A stretch of 64,000 nt of DNA from Acanthococcus lagerstroemiae (lineage: Eukaryota; Arthropoda; Insecta; Hemiptera; Eriococcidae): contig CM063113.1 in the NCBI GenBank assembly GCA_031841125.1, positions 34,803,312 through 34,867,311 on the forward strand, given 5' to 3'. The first letter of the stretch is position 1. Each line of letters begins with the position of its first letter. The notes beneath the pieces are model-generated. The model was not told the origin of the DNA. It did not search any database and saw only the letters and a list, made by a program, of their open reading frames with translations. The position numbers and the translations under genes were made by a program. Below are positions 1 to 11,182 of the stretch, in pieces.

Positions 1-1314
1 CATCTATGGACGCATTCGGTGGCGTGAGCACTCCTCGCACAACCAAACAAAAGCTTGTAAAATAAAAAATAAAAAAATTGAACTTATTTTTCATTCAGTG
101 TTTCAGAGAACTCGTGACAGAACGTTTTTATTCCGTGTTTCAGAAGACCTATAACAGAACATAACTTTCGCCCTGCCATCTTGTATTCACGTAGATTCAG
201 GGATTAGTCGGGGAGAACTTTTTCCCGAAACAGTTCGCTAGATGCCAAAACGAAAAGAACAACCATTTAGTTTTCTCCTCATCAACTTTGTTTGCACTTT
301 GCGCAGTCTTAACTGTGCATACCGATATTTGAATACTTCCCCTGGTCTCCGGCAAAAGCTATTTCAATACGTTCCTTAATGAGTCAACTGTAGGCAACTT
401 GACACACATAATTTCCACAATCAAAGAGCTTTCAACTACACCTTCGAAAGTATAAATAGGCACGCATCAATACTACACCGAATACTGGCCATCTCGCGAT
501 GATCATTCACGATTTTATCGTTTGATCGAGAATTTTCAACGGAGATTCTTATTTTGGCAAGTTATTTTTTGGACTAGGTTCATTTCCTATCTCGATTATA
601 GTTATTATCATAATCTTTCCACTCCTACACAGAAATGCAAGAACTATTTTCGCACAACTGTTTTGTTGGCAAAAGAGTAGGTAAACCAGTCGAGGAGTTG
701 AATATTTTGTGGGCAATGTATAATGAGATTCTGAATAAAGACAAATTGATAAACGAAAATGGTGGCCGTTGACTTTTCACCGACATGCTTCTTAAAAGAT
801 GGAGACGTTCGAAGGGACAGGTTCGTAGGCGTCACTGGTACGTATTTTCGAGAACACGATACCGTGTACGGACATCTTTTCCCCTCCAATTTTTATGGCT
901 GATTGGAAAAATTGCCGCGAATGGATATCGAAATCTTGGAAATGCGAAATCTTAAGTTGTGTTTCACCGAGGTTGAAAATCGGGGACAAAAATGTCTCAA
1001 TTTTGAAATTGCAAACAGTTCAGTAAGCTTTAAACCGAAATATATTTTGAGATCCACATCGCATTTTACGTTCATTTTGGCGCCCGTCTTCCATATGAAA
1101 ATTTTCATTTTGAACTTGAAATTGTAATGACGTCAAAGCAGCTGTAAAAGACAACTCGACGTTCTGATTTCTTTTATAATACTTATGTAATATGTCAGTT
1201 CAGAAAGTTCCACGTCCTTTCTGAAACCAACAACACAAAACGAAAAAAGACGGAATAGGAGGCACGGTACCAGTGTGTCTTCCTCGCCAAAATCAAAAAC
1301 ACATGTCAATTTAC
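1..1314. other. No recognisable gene or element
   Basis: I see no convincing splice-bounded coding sequence or element termini here. The stretch lies downstream, on the minus strand, of the candidate exon at 1,315-1,442, so part of it may be intron. The short open frames are in low-complexity AT-rich DNA. Confidence 0.4.
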
Positions 1315-1442
1315 CTGCCTGAAATCCGAAAAATTGTTGGACGTATTTGTTACTTCCCCGAACTTCAACCAGCAAAACCGAAAACGAGTCCATCAAGTCG
1401 AGGGACAATCTGACCACGCCGAAGACGAAGAGTGAGGACAGA
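1315..1442 (-). CDS. Candidate internal exon of an unidentified gene
   Basis: A 128-bp segment lies between a strong acceptor (pyrimidine run ending TTTTCAG) and a good donor (GGCAG followed by GTAAAT), read on the minus strand. Only one of the three frames is open throughout. It encodes 42 complete residues with one spare base at each end (it needs two bases from the preceding exon). The peptide alternates hydrophobic and polar residues (VVRLSLDLMDSFSVLL, then GSNKYV) and looks like a membrane-proximal or beta-rich segment. It is on the same strand as the exon at 7,837-7,956 and could be the same gene, but a direct join shifts the frame, so a missing exon or an error is needed. I do not recognise the family. 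Confidence 0.38.
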
Positions 1443-2121
1443 CTGAAAAGAGGAAAATCAGGCAGAGAGTCAGACAGATACGAGTAGACAATCATTTTTA
1501 TCATTTCTGATGTCATAGTTACACATTTCTCCCATTTTGGCAGCTTTGAGTTTGGGGTGGGTGGCTTGGGACGCAAGGCTGCAAAAAGGGCCTGAAAATC
1601 GAGGTAAGAGAAGAAGTCTAAAAATAGGAAGGAAATAGTGCGACGAGAAAAAAATAAAGTTTTTTGACAATTTCCGAAGATTTGCTTACGGACGCACTTC
1701 TTCGAAGTTCGACATTAATAGTAAGAACATTAAAAAATTTTGGAAGAGCGTAAGGTAATTAATCTTCAATAAATTTAAATAAGTCTGAATGACTCGAAAA
1801 GTGTTAACAGAATTCCAGCTGGTCTTAAACAAGTCTGAAATGGTGTCTCATAAAGCCTAGCAGACCCAGTACTAGAATTCGTCTATTGGAGGGATTTCAG
1901 TGTTGATCCTTAAAAGTGATTAAAATGACTCATTTACGAGTGGCGCGAGCAACATTTTTTGAAGAATTTTTATTAAACAGTAGAAGAGAAAGAATGACTG
2001 GGACTAACAGGATTGACAGGACTGACTGACTGACGAACTCAACACTTCATTCGCTTGGAAGTACCTCACGCCTTGTATCAACCTGTATTCCCTTGCGAGC
2101 ATCACGTTTCTTGTACAGCCT
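1443..2121. other. No recognisable feature (possible intron)
   Basis: AT-rich sequence with several short 'AAGTCT/GTCTGAA' phrases, of the type that recurs in blocks elsewhere in the window. No gene is supported. Confidence 0.35.
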
Positions 2122-2129
2122 GCGAGCAC

Positions 2130-4696
2130 CAGCGCTGCCAACCTTGAGGGAAGTGCCTTAAATTTAAAAAATTTTGAGGTTCGTAAAAAATTTTAAAAAT
2201 TTTGTTAAGGATTTTAAAATTTTAAGGATTTTTAAGGAATTTGATTAATATTTAAACAATATTAATCAAATTTCAATTATTTCAGTTGAAATACCAACAA
2301 AAAAATCAAAAATTAACTTTTGTTCTTTATTTGTCTACAAATGGGTACCATTATTATCAATTAATTGTCACCGCTCAGTGGGTGCTCTAACTAAACCCCT
2401 TCCTGTTATCTTGCTGGAGGACAAGATTCGCAAGAACAACTGATAATTCTTCCGGGTTCCTTCATTTCATAGCCAATCTTTTGTTGTTTCAATAGTAATT
2501 TGTAAAAATGGTGAATAACTGCTGTATTTGTTCTAAAATCAGTAGAAATAATTCCAAATTTTCTTGTTTCTCAAAAGTAATGTACAGTACATTAGGACAT
2601 ACTAATTTGAGTCAGAGTAATAAAGTGATTGCTTAGGTTCACATGCTCCATATTCTTAAGGTGTATTTTTGCTGTTCCGTTTTTGTTTTATGTTGTTTTT
2701 TTCCCTTTTTTTTTCTTCCCTGAAATTAATTTTTTTTTTTATATAGGGAGATTTGAAAGTTAATTTTGTAATGAGTATTTTGTATAACTTCATAGTTCAG
2801 CATTATAACGTTGATGTCCCACAATTATGCAGCTGGTCTGCAAAAGATGTGTCCTGATGTCTACTTCAGATAGGTATGTAATAAATTAATTTGATCCACA
2901 TACCTCCGTTCAAGATAAGAAAGGCGAAATCCCTAATCCGATAATGTTGTCGAAAGATTTAGAGAAAATTCTGGCCATTACTAGTAGTGTCAGTATCCCC
3001 GACTTTCTCATATCACAAGAACGTCGATTTACTTCAAAGAATTGAAAGTGTTCAAAAGTTTGAAGTCCAACAAATATTGTATTGAAGGATGGATTATTGG
3101 GCTTAGTAGCCAGGTAACAGGCTAATTAGTAGGGATTCCAAAAATATGCTTTCACATGTTTTTTTTTTCTGTTGCAGTAGATAGAGCATATCCATGTCAT
3201 TTTTGTGATTAATAGAATTTTAAGAAGAATAAGCCACACTTGATCGAGCATATTTTGGGTATAAAATATGCTTTGGCATATTTTCTGCCTTTTTAGAGCA
3301 TTATTCAAGAATATTATGGCTAATTTCCATCATTTTTGCGGAATATTTCCAATTTTTTTCAATATTGCACTATTTTTGTCTTTTAAGAAGATAAAACTGC
3401 AACAACTTCGACTTTTTTAATATTATATTATATATTTATATTTCACCGATGACAACTTTTCCTTGACATAATTACAGTGTGATTATAGCAATGAACTGGG
3501 GGGGGGGAGTCTCCTCTCATCGCTCTCAATAGCCCATTTTAAGTCATATGCCTCCCCGCGTCTTTTCCATTCGACTTTGTGGGTGGCTACTCTCCTCCAC
3601 TTTGGGGCTATTTTCTTCCTAAATTCGTCTCGCTAACGCGTCAGCGGCCTACCTTCATGCCTTTTCTCATTGTACGGCACCGAAGCCTCTAATTTTTTTG
3701 TCTACCTCCCTTCTTGTCTCAAGATATGACCCGGATACTTCCATTTTTGTTTTTTGATTACCTTCCCTGTGTCTTGCTTTTGTTACCCTTCTTATCATTT
3801 TGTCCACAGTTCTATCCTCTTTCTTTATGAAAAAAATACTTCTCTCCACTGCTGTTTGAGTAGTTTGTAGTTTTTATATTAGCCTTTGTTAGAGACGACG
3901 TTTGGGCGCCGTACACAAGCACCGACAGAGTACAACTACTTTCTCATATTTTGGTTTTCAGGTAAATTCCTATTTTCCTTTGAAAATTTTTTACAATGCC
4001 CAAAAGTTTTCCGACCCTTTCTGTACCCTTCTACTTAGTTCTTTTTCCCTTTTATTTTTGAACGATATTAACTACCCCAAATAATCCACTTCCTCTACCC
4101 CCTCAATTTTGACCCCGCTTATCTCGAATTTTTCTATTTTGTCAGCACTTTGGATTTTGCTCCGTTCATTATTAGACTCGCTTCCCTATTCTTGGCAATA
4201 CATTCTTCACCCATTTCCTTTAACTCTCTCGGCGAACAGGCAATTATTACTACGTCATCTCATCCGCGACTCTCAAGTTGCTTAAATACTCGCCATCGAC
4301 CCTCAATTCTTTCCTCTTTCAATTTCGGTTTATAAAAAAGTCGCCCAAATGAACTGGGCAATTTTTTTTACAAACCAAGAAATTTTTTCCACAAAGTTTC
4401 CCGCCTATGCAGAACACTGGCAAGTGTATTCAATGTTTGCCTGCGAAAAAATACTTTCTGCACGATTACTTTAGGACCTTTCTGTTTTGCATATAGACCG
4501 TCTTCATTTTATTTTCAAAATCAGAATCAGGTGTAAAGTAACGTTCTAAGTGACACAATTTTTTAGTCATTTCCATGATTTGCACCATTATTAGTAAGAA
4601 AAAGGGGGGAAAAAAAGTTAAGGAATTTTAAGAAATTTTTTCCAAAAGAATTTTAGATAATTTAGGGAATTTTTAAAATTTCGGTTGGCAGCGCTG
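2130..4696. mobile_element. hAT-like DNA element, 2.57 kb, non-coding for transposase
   Basis: The two ends are inverted copies of CAGCGCTGCCAACC. The bases just outside are GCGAGCAC on the left (2,122-2,129) and GCGTGCGC on the right (4,697-4,704). That is a 6/8 match and fits a decayed 8-bp hAT target duplication. Both subterminal regions are rich in TTTAAAATTTT. I find no hAT transposase inside. Instead there is a minus-strand RTE fragment at 3,490-4,345. The imperfect duplication leaves some doubt about the superfamily. Confidence 0.55.
3490..4345 (-). pseudogene. RTE-clade LINE reverse transcriptase remnant
   Basis: On the minus strand, in shifting frames, this encodes an ADDVVIIA stretch (the RT catalytic box region), a SKVLTK/YLG-like stretch, a 'VYGAQT-SLT' stretch and a 'VERSIFFIKKEDRTVDKMIRR' type segment. 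This order matches the middle and C-terminal part of RTE-type polyproteins. Several frameshifts and stops break it. The piece at 3,667-3,849 is its longest open part. It lies inside the hAT-like element, so it either inserted there or was captured. Confidence 0.65.
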
Positions 4697-4770
4697 GCGT
4701 GCGCTACACTCTGCTAGTGCATCATCTTGCAAACGAGTCTGCAATCACGGCGGAGTATTTTCATGTCGGA

Positions 4771-4846
4771 GTCCAGTCAGTCAGTGGTCAGTCCAGTCCA
4801 GTCCAGTCCAGTCCAGTCAGCCAGTAGTTTTATTATTATTATTATT
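4771..4846 (+). repeat. Microsatellites (GTCCA)n and (TTA)n
   Basis: A pentanucleotide GTCCA run with GTCAG variants (4,771-4,825) is followed directly by TTA repeats (4,828-4,846). Confidence 0.9.
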
Positions 4847-5089
4847 TTCGCAACGAATGCTTTTTTGCCAAAGTAAAGACATTCAAAAATGTCAAAAATT
4901 ATATTTTTGATAGCCATGGTGGTGGGGGAATTATCTCCCACATCGCCCCTTACAACCGACTGTGGAGCCTTGAGGAAGTCGAAAAATGTCTTACACAAGG
5001 CCTATCGTCGATTTTAGTCTCCCTGATAATATATTTTTAATGTATCTTCAACATTTTCTTAGGAAAAGGGAGGGGGGACTAAATAAACT

Positions 5090-5470
5090 TTATGGGAGGG
5101 AGAGCGTAACTGATAAACATTTATAGAAGTATTACTATATTTCAAAATTTTATGGAGAGGATCTGAATCATTTTTCTACTTAAAGAAGCTAAGTCGACCT
5201 TCTAGGGATGAGGGCGGTTGCCTGTGTTTGGATAATTCAACTGACTGAAATTTATAGAAGTATTTTACTTTATATAGAAATAACTATATTGTCACAATTT
5301 TATAGGGAAGAATCTAGTGGCTAAGTCGACCCTTGGGGGGGGGGGAGCTTAAGCCCAGTTTGTCTGTGTTTAAATTGTTCAACTGGTAGAAATTTCAAAA
5401 AAATATTTTACTTCGTATAAAAATAATTATATTTTCAAAATTTTGTAGGAGAGGGTCTAAATCATATTTA
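5090..5470 (+). repeat. Tandem repeat, about 140-bp unit, three decayed copies
   Basis: The phrase 'AATTTATAGAAGTATT' followed by 'TTTCAAAATTTTATGGAGAGG' and 'CTAAGTCGACC' recurs at about 5,115, 5,248 and 5,388. Copies differ by point changes and by G-run expansion. No coding potential is seen. Confidence 0.65.
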
Positions 5471-5609
5471 TGAAAGAGCCTTAAGAAGACTTGACTGAAT
5501 ATGAAGAGTTAAAAAAAAAACAGACAGATATATTCCATTGCTTAAAACGGTTAAAAAGGTATCATTGTGATTCTACAACGAAAAACTCGTTTTTAACAGT
5601 CTTAGCAAA

Positions 5610-6760
5610 TCTTCTATAAGTCTACGAGGGTCTTGAAGAGTCTTGAGGAGTCTTAAACATCTTCATGAGTAGAGACTGGATTTTTTGGCATTGAAACACG
5701 TGAATTTCGGCACTGAAATTGAAAAATTCGACATAATTCGGCATTTAAAAAGAAAGTGGGAAAAATCAATTTTTATCTCAATTACGTATTCGATACCTAA
5801 TTAGAGCATTACAAATCAAAGTGGCAGATAGGTTCGACTCTTGCTTTCTTCGAATGTTTTAATTCTAATTACGAGTGTATATGTTGTTAGAAATAAAAGG
5901 GGAAAAACAGTGGCATCAGAAGGGTCTTTGGGGGGGGGGGGGGTACAAACATTTGAAATTAAAACCAATAAATAAGAAAAATGTTTTCTTGTTTCTCAAA
6001 AAGTGAAAGAAAGAAAAGAAATCTCGTGAAGTTATAAAAATCTCGTATTTTCTCCAAGGCTCCTTTTTTATTAATTCGCTGAATACTCAGTTTTAATTTT
6101 TATTAATAGGTAATAGGGGGGGGGGGTGAATGATACTGTGTGACCCTCGACGTGACTTACTCTGATATGTGGAAATAGTACATAACGGCTATATTATTTG
6201 ATAATTCGATAGTCGTTAGGTGTCATATTCGAGCTGTAGTACAGTGCTTCATTCCTTAATTTTATTCGAAGACAACGATTTTTTGTCATTTCAGCATTTT
6301 CTGGCACTTTTATTATTTCCGGCATTTTCGGCGAAAAAAACTTTTTCCCTGCGTCCAACTTCATTTTGACTCTTATTGGTTTCGCCCTCAAGGAAAAAAA
6401 GTGCCCAATGCCGAGAAATCCGGTCTCTACATGAGTCTTAAACAAGGCTGAAGGAGTTTTACAAAATCTGAAACAAGTATAGAAGAGTTTTACGAAATCT
6501 TAATAAAGTCTTGAAAAGTTATAATTGTGTCAAAAGGAGGCGCATCGTCTTAAAAACAGTTTTACAGAGTCTTAAATAGGTATGACTGAAAAAAACTTGA
6601 AGAGAGTCACAATAAGTCTCAAGATATGTCTGAAAGAAAAAAAGGAAGAACCGTAAAAAGTATTAAATAAGTCCTTAAGAGTCTTTATGAGATCCGGAAT
6701 AAACATAAAAAATCTTGGATGAGTCTTGAATACTTTTTGCAAATATTGAAAAAACTTGTT
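5610..6760 (+). repeat. Degenerate 'GAGTCTTGAA' phrase blocks
   Basis: Short phrases such as GAGTCTTAAA, AGTCTTGAAAAGT and GAGTCTTGAATA recur irregularly at 5,610-5,665 and 6,425-6,760. Poly-G runs (5,930 and 6,115) and unremarkable AT-rich DNA lie between the two blocks. The same phrase type forms blocks at 45,060, 47,290, 54,850-57,570 and 62,560 in this window. Confidence 0.55.
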
Positions 6761-7836
6761 CGTAAATGAGTTTGGAAAGACAGCAGACCAGTCGCATGCC
6801 AGTTTCTTCATGTGGATCACTTTTCCACGGGGAGGAGGTTCGAAACTTAGGGGGAAATACAAATTTTACTCTCAAAAAAGCAAAAGAACAGCAAAAAATA
6901 GCAAAGGTTCTGGTATTCCTGCTAGAGGGAAGGAGAAACTCATAGCTCAAGGGGACAAGACTCTCATCGCCCAACCCGAAGCTACGAGCCTGTTGCACTA
7001 CAGAGTTTTAGCTAGTCTTGGAAACTGCACTCTCTCATACACCAGAGAAAACGACAGAGTAATATTCGATGGACACTGAGAAAATGCTCAGAAATTTTTT
7101 CTGTCGGCCATTCGGTAATTGAAAGAATGTCATAGTATTATCGGCCCGGTATTTTTACTTTCAATATCAGTATTGGAAAATAATCGGGATACCTCATTAA
7201 AACCTCTAAATATTCATTGTCTACTGATTCACCACAATTACAGTCTTGAGGGTCTGAAAATTATCTAAAATACAAGGGACAGGGCAGGGGTAAAAATTAT
7301 TCAAGCCTGAATAGCCCTTTCCAGAACTATTTCTTGTATTCGCATCAATAGCACTCACATCACAACAGAAATTTGCCTAAACCAAGGTTGATTCAAAAAG
7401 TGGATTTAAGAGCTCCTCCCTTCACGAGAGATTCGTGATATTAAGGAGGCGAAATTACAAATTTCACGTCCAAAAAGCGGAAAAAAAAAACGAAAAGAAA
7501 ACCGAAAAGAAGTAAAACAGCCAAAACGAAGCAGAGAAAAGTCTTGTTCTTTTTTATGATAAGGAGCGGCCAACGCTTAGCTTAGTAAAGACGATTTCCA
7601 CCATTCCCTTCCCATCCCCATACTACAGGCCTGATCGAATCTGGTTTAGACTATGAGATGACCAACTCAAACAGTTGACACTCTATTTTACTGACTTTCT
7701 CAAATGCAGTCTAGTCCTATACTGGTGACTAATCCGAAGATTATATTGAACTCACTTAGCGCAAATATGGCGCATGAATCATTCGCGCCATTAGTCATAA
7801 ATTATTATTCTCTGTGGTGCTAAAAAATGTACGAAC
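6761..7836. other. No recognisable gene
   Basis: An open frame at 6,756-7,079 (plus, 107 codons) shows no family motif. A similar A-rich phrase ('GGAGGCGAAATTACAAATTTCAC') occurs near 6,836 and 7,446, suggesting old duplicated repeat sequence. Confidence 0.35.
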
Positions 7837-7956
7837 CATTTCCGTTTCTCGATGTAAATCATCTTCGAGATCGAAGTTGAACTGGAACCGATCAATTTTC
7901 GTGTCATTTTTGGAGTCCAGCTGCACGCTGTAGTAGTAACGGGTGCACGAATTAAC
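7837..7956 (-). CDS. Candidate internal exon, acidic Tyr/Phe-rich segment
   Basis: A 120-bp minus-strand segment begins after a good acceptor (TTGTTGTGTCACAG) and ends before a weaker donor (ATG then GTTCGT). It is exactly 40 codons in phase 0, with balanced codon composition and no stop. The peptide has a Cys-Thr-Arg-Tyr-Tyr-Tyr start and then an acidic pattern, D-x3-D-x-K-x-D-x3-F, ending 'FDLEDDLHRETEM'. From memory this spacing resembles the D-N-D-G-K-x-D-x3-F stretch of TMEM231, a ciliary transition-zone protein. That is weak evidence from a single motif. It is the most protein-like unannotated short segment in the left third of the window. Same strand as the exon at 1,315-1,442. Confidence 0.45.
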
Positions 7957-8689
7957 CTGTGACACAACAAAGCGAAATTAACCCATTACCTTTTTCTCTC
8001 CCTTTTTTTTTTTCCAATTATCGTCTTGATTTTTCGAAATTATCGCCAGACCAATTTAATTGACCAACAGGTTTGAAAAATCACAGGTGCTAAATTATAC
8101 TCGTTTTAAAGAGAATGAAAGATGTGCTCGAAAATGTAAAGCAGTGCGATACAAAATGGAAATTTTTGGAAGTGCAGGTTTTCACGAAGAGACTGGTGTG
8201 AAAATAAGTAGGAACATTTTTAAATTGGTCGCTGCAGCCGAATAATTTGGTGTATTTAGCTTTCGTTTATAGTTCATATGACTGCTTCTCAGGAATCACT
8301 GACGCTCTCCTTAAGAACGGCCGGCAACCCTTCGGTGACCCTCGCCATTGAAGATTATGATTTGCCTACTTTCTTTTTTGCCTTCACATGAAAAGTGAGA
8401 GTGATCTTTGCCTGCTATAAAAACTATCTCCTGCTATGTGTGCTACCTTGGCGTGGTGAGGGGCTTAAAGAAGAACTAAAAGCACATAGGAGAAGGAAAA
8501 CTTCGACAGATAAACCCTGATGAAAGAAAGGAGAAACTACATCAGTATTCTTCTCTGGAGATGCGTCTCCACCACCACTATAATTATGATGGCAACTCAG
8601 GAGGTAAATAATAATTCCGGATGTAAAAAGTCTCCCGTTCGAATATTCGGGTGAAGATACCCAGTGAGGAACTATTAATTGAGAATGGG
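7957..8689. other. No confirmed gene; possible 5' part of the following LINE
   Basis: The stretch 8,424-8,689 is GC-richer and has inverted phrases (GGAGATGCGTCTCC). It precedes the RTE endonuclease and may be its 5' untranslated region, but I cannot prove this because the SINE lies between them. Confidence 0.3.
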
Positions 8690-8890
8690 GGCATGGTCTC
8701 GGAATCCAAAGGTCCCGGGTCGCGGGTTCGAGCCCACGTAGCAACTCGCTATACATTTCGACCTAGGCCGGTTTTCCGGCAAGACGAGAAGAGGGCTAAG
8801 GTAGCCCTAACAGCCTCCCCGACGTCTCTGAAGTAATGCTCGAAATAGCGGATTCCAGGGCTCGGGTTGAGAAGCAAATTAGAAAAGAGA
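8690..8890 (+). repeat. tRNA-derived SINE, copy A (5' head lost)
   Basis: It contains the B-box-like GGTTCGAGCC (8,725-8,734), then the body shared with copies at 19,213 and 35,163 (ACCTAGGCCGGTTTTCCGGC, then CCCTAACAGCCTC and GACGTCTCTGAAGTA). It ends in the same 3' tail (GCAAATTAGAAAAGAGA) as copy B. The A box is missing. RTE sequence starts immediately after it. Confidence 0.7.
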
Positions 8891-10031
8891 ATGGTAAGGA
8901 TGCTAAATGAGGTAGGCAAATTAGAAAACTTGAACGAAACGGATGGAAACATTAAAATTAGATACAACAAGAATTAGTGAAGTGAGATGGTCAGAAGAAC
9001 ATGCTTTTTGGACAAGGGAGTACAGAATAATTAATACAGCAGCGTAAAGAGAGCAAGCAGGTGTAAGTATTGTTATGAATAAGACGGTAGGGAATTGATT
9101 GCCAAGTTATACCCAACATAGGGAGACTATTATTAATGGTGAGAGTTTCAGCAAAACCCAGTATCTTTAGTGATATAGTCCAAGTTTATACGCCAACAGC
9201 AAGTTGAAATGAAGGAAAAGTAGAAAAAATGTATGAAGAAATTGATGTAGTATTATGTAAGGTAAAAAGAAAAGAATTTTTAATTACAATGGGTGAATAG
9301 TACGCCAGAGTAAGAGGAAGAAAAAAAGAAGGGTTGAGGCTCGTAGAATTTTGTGAAGAATATAAATTGGTTATTAGAAACACTTTCTGTGAAAATCCTG
9401 AGAGAAGAAAATACACTTGGAAAACTCCAGGAGATGAAAGAAGATATCAAATACCGTATATCTCCGATTACAAGCCGCCCACGTATATAGGTCGCCCCCA
9501 AAATTTTAACATGTACCTCAAAAATTATTTATTATATGCGAATATAAGCCGTAGAATATGTACCAATAATACTAGAAAATCATTTAAAAAATCGATAGGT
9601 AACTACTAGTCTGAGTCTCTGAGTCTATGAGTCATCTTCATCGCTAGAAGAACTTGAGTCGTCATCTTCCTCGCATTTTCATTTTCACAAGTGCATATGC
9701 ACAGACATGAAACTTACAGGAGTTTTAGCGATACGGCAACAGAAAAAATCCACCGATTACCTACCTGCCTATATTTTTTATGATTTTTTGAAATTATTCG
9801 TACATAAGCCGCACCCCACATTTTTAAACGTTAATTTCTGGGGAAAAAAAGTGCGGCTTATAATCGGAGATATACGGTAGATTATATTATGACAAGAAGA
9901 AGATACAAAAATCAAATACTGGATTATAAGACAGACCAAGGAGCGGATGTAGATAGTGACCATAATTTAGTAGTAATGAAATGTAGGTTTAAATTAAAAA
10001 AGATGAATTAAGAAGAATGTAACGAAATAAC
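8891..10031 (+). pseudogene. RTE-clade LINE: apurinic endonuclease domain
   Basis: Frameshifted but clearly an APE-type endonuclease of the RTE family. Visible motifs in order are RISEVRW (8,970-8,990), a 'YTPTA' beta-strand, 'CEEYKLVIRNTF', 'RRKYTWKTPG', then after the inserted element 'DYI', 'YKNQILDYKTDQGAD' and the catalytic SDH (9,955-9,963) followed by 'NLVVMKCRFKLKK'. The order and wording match RTE/BovB-type endonucleases. A DNA element (9,454-9,877) splits the domain exactly between RYQI and DYI. Stops and indels show the copy is dead. The same LINE resumes at 10,296, 11,091, 11,625, 12,380 and 14,114. Confidence 0.8.
9454..9877. mobile_element. TA-flanked TIR element (pogo/Tc1-like deletion derivative)
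   Basis: Inverted ends CCGTATATCTCCGATTA and TAATCGGAGATATACGG are flanked by TA on each side (9,452-9,453 and 9,878-9,879). Removing the element plus one TA restores the endonuclease reading frame. The ends also share a GCGGCTTA/TAAGCCGC block. On the minus strand, 9,625-9,675 encodes a short Glu/Asp/Ser-only tail before a TAG stop. This is the kind of acidic C-terminus seen in pogo-superfamily transposases and may be all that is left of one. Confidence 0.75.
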
Positions 10032-10295
10032 CGGGGGGGCAGAAATTGCGAAAGTCCCAACTGACTCAATTCAAAATGACCAAGTATCAAAGCAAAAAAA
10101 GAAACCATTTCATTCGTTGGATTTTTCCAACTGACCCAACTAAAAATTCCCAAATATCAAAGCAAAAAAAAAAACCTTTGACTTGGATTTTCCCAAATCA
10201 GCCTGACTGAAATAGTGAATTTTCCCAATTGCTGAATGAAAAATTCCTACAGGGGGAGAGGGTTGTTGTCCTTACTCCCGGTCGGTACTTTCCTG
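10032..10295. mobile_element. hAT-like MITE, family B, copy 1 (left TIR lost)
   Basis: Its body ('AAAGTCCCAACTGACTCAA', 'CCAAGTATCAAAGCAAAAA', 'TTTTCCCAACT') matches copies at 10,785 and 52,876. The right end is a decayed TCGGTACTTTCCTG. The flanks are GAAATAAC (10,024-10,031) and GAAACAAC (10,296-10,303), a 7/8 target duplication. The left terminal repeat is missing. Confidence 0.65.
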
Positions 10296-10784
10296 GAAAC
10301 AACTTTGTGAATCAAAGGAAGGAAATGATACTGAAAGAGAGTGGATAGCACTAAAGAAAGGAATAGATCTGGCAGGGAAGAAATCAGGTACAAAAATAAG
10401 AAAAAGAAGAAAACCATGGATGGAAAATAGGATACTAGAGTTAATGGAGGAAAGAAGAAAGTACGAACAAACCAACAATGGAGAAAATAAAGATAAATAT
10501 AAGGCTTTAAGGAAATCAAATTAAGAGAGAATGTACCGTAAGAAGGCAAAAGAAAATGGATTAATCAGAACTGTGAGGAAATTGAGAAGCAAATGAAAGC
10601 AGGAAAACTGATCAAACATATAATAAAATAAAAAGATATTTTGGAGCAAGAACAAAGAGAACAAAATTATTAGATTCTAAAAAAGGCAAAGTAAAAAGAT
10701 GGGTTAATATGTTGAAAAACTGTTTAAGAATGGAGTAGATGTAAGTAAATGTACCCAAAGAGAAGATAGTGTGGAGGATGAAGA
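10296..10784 (+). pseudogene. RTE LINE continuation (endonuclease-RT linker)
   Basis: Lys/Arg/Glu-rich linker in broken frames ('KKGIDLAGKKSGTKIRKRRKP', 'LEFMEERRK'). The same DNA appears in reverse at 63,200-63,900, confirming that it belongs to the LINE. It is interrupted at 10,785 by a hAT-like MITE. Confidence 0.7.
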
Positions 10785-11090
10785 CAGGGACGTACCGACA
10801 GGGGGAGGGGGCAACTTACCCCCGTAGGAATTTTTCACCCAGCAGTTGGGAAAATTTTAAAATTGACTATTTCATTCAGGCGGAGTTGGGAAAATCCAAC
10901 AAGTCAAAAGGTTTTTTTTTTGTTTTGATACTTGGGAATTGAGTCGAGAGATTGGGAAAATCCAACAAGTCAGAAACCAGAAGTTTTTTTTTTTTTTGGC
11001 TTTGATACTTGAAAATTTTGAGTTGAGTCAATTGGGACTTTCACAATCCCCCCCACACACACACAGGAAAAATTCTTCGGTACGTCCCTC
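10785..11090. mobile_element. hAT-like MITE, family B, copy 2
   Basis: The ends are CAGGGACGTACCGA and TCGGTACGTCCCTC, flanked by GATGAAGA (10,777-10,784) and GACGAAGA (11,091-11,098). This is a near-perfect 8-bp target duplication, typical of hAT. The 306-bp body carries two GTTGGGAAAA...TTTTGATACTTG modules. It sits inside the linker of the RTE LINE and removing it restores the frame. Confidence 0.85.
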
Positions 11091-11182
11091 GACGAAGAAA
11101 GAGGAAATCCTATTTTGAGATCGGAATTTGATGAAGCTCTGAAAGGAGTGACAGCAGGTAAAGCAGAAGGTGTTGATGAAAT
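11091..11182 (+). pseudogene. RTE LINE continuation (start of RT)
   Basis: Encodes 'RGNPILRSEFDEALKG' and 'AGKAEGVDEI', the conserved lead-in to RTE reverse transcriptase. It is matched on the minus strand near 63,340-63,420. It ends at the 8-bp duplication of the next insertion. Confidence 0.75.

Noticed and set aside
4150..4335. Plus-strand frame as a gene
   Set aside because: It is the shadow of the minus-strand RTE remnant at 3,490-4,345.
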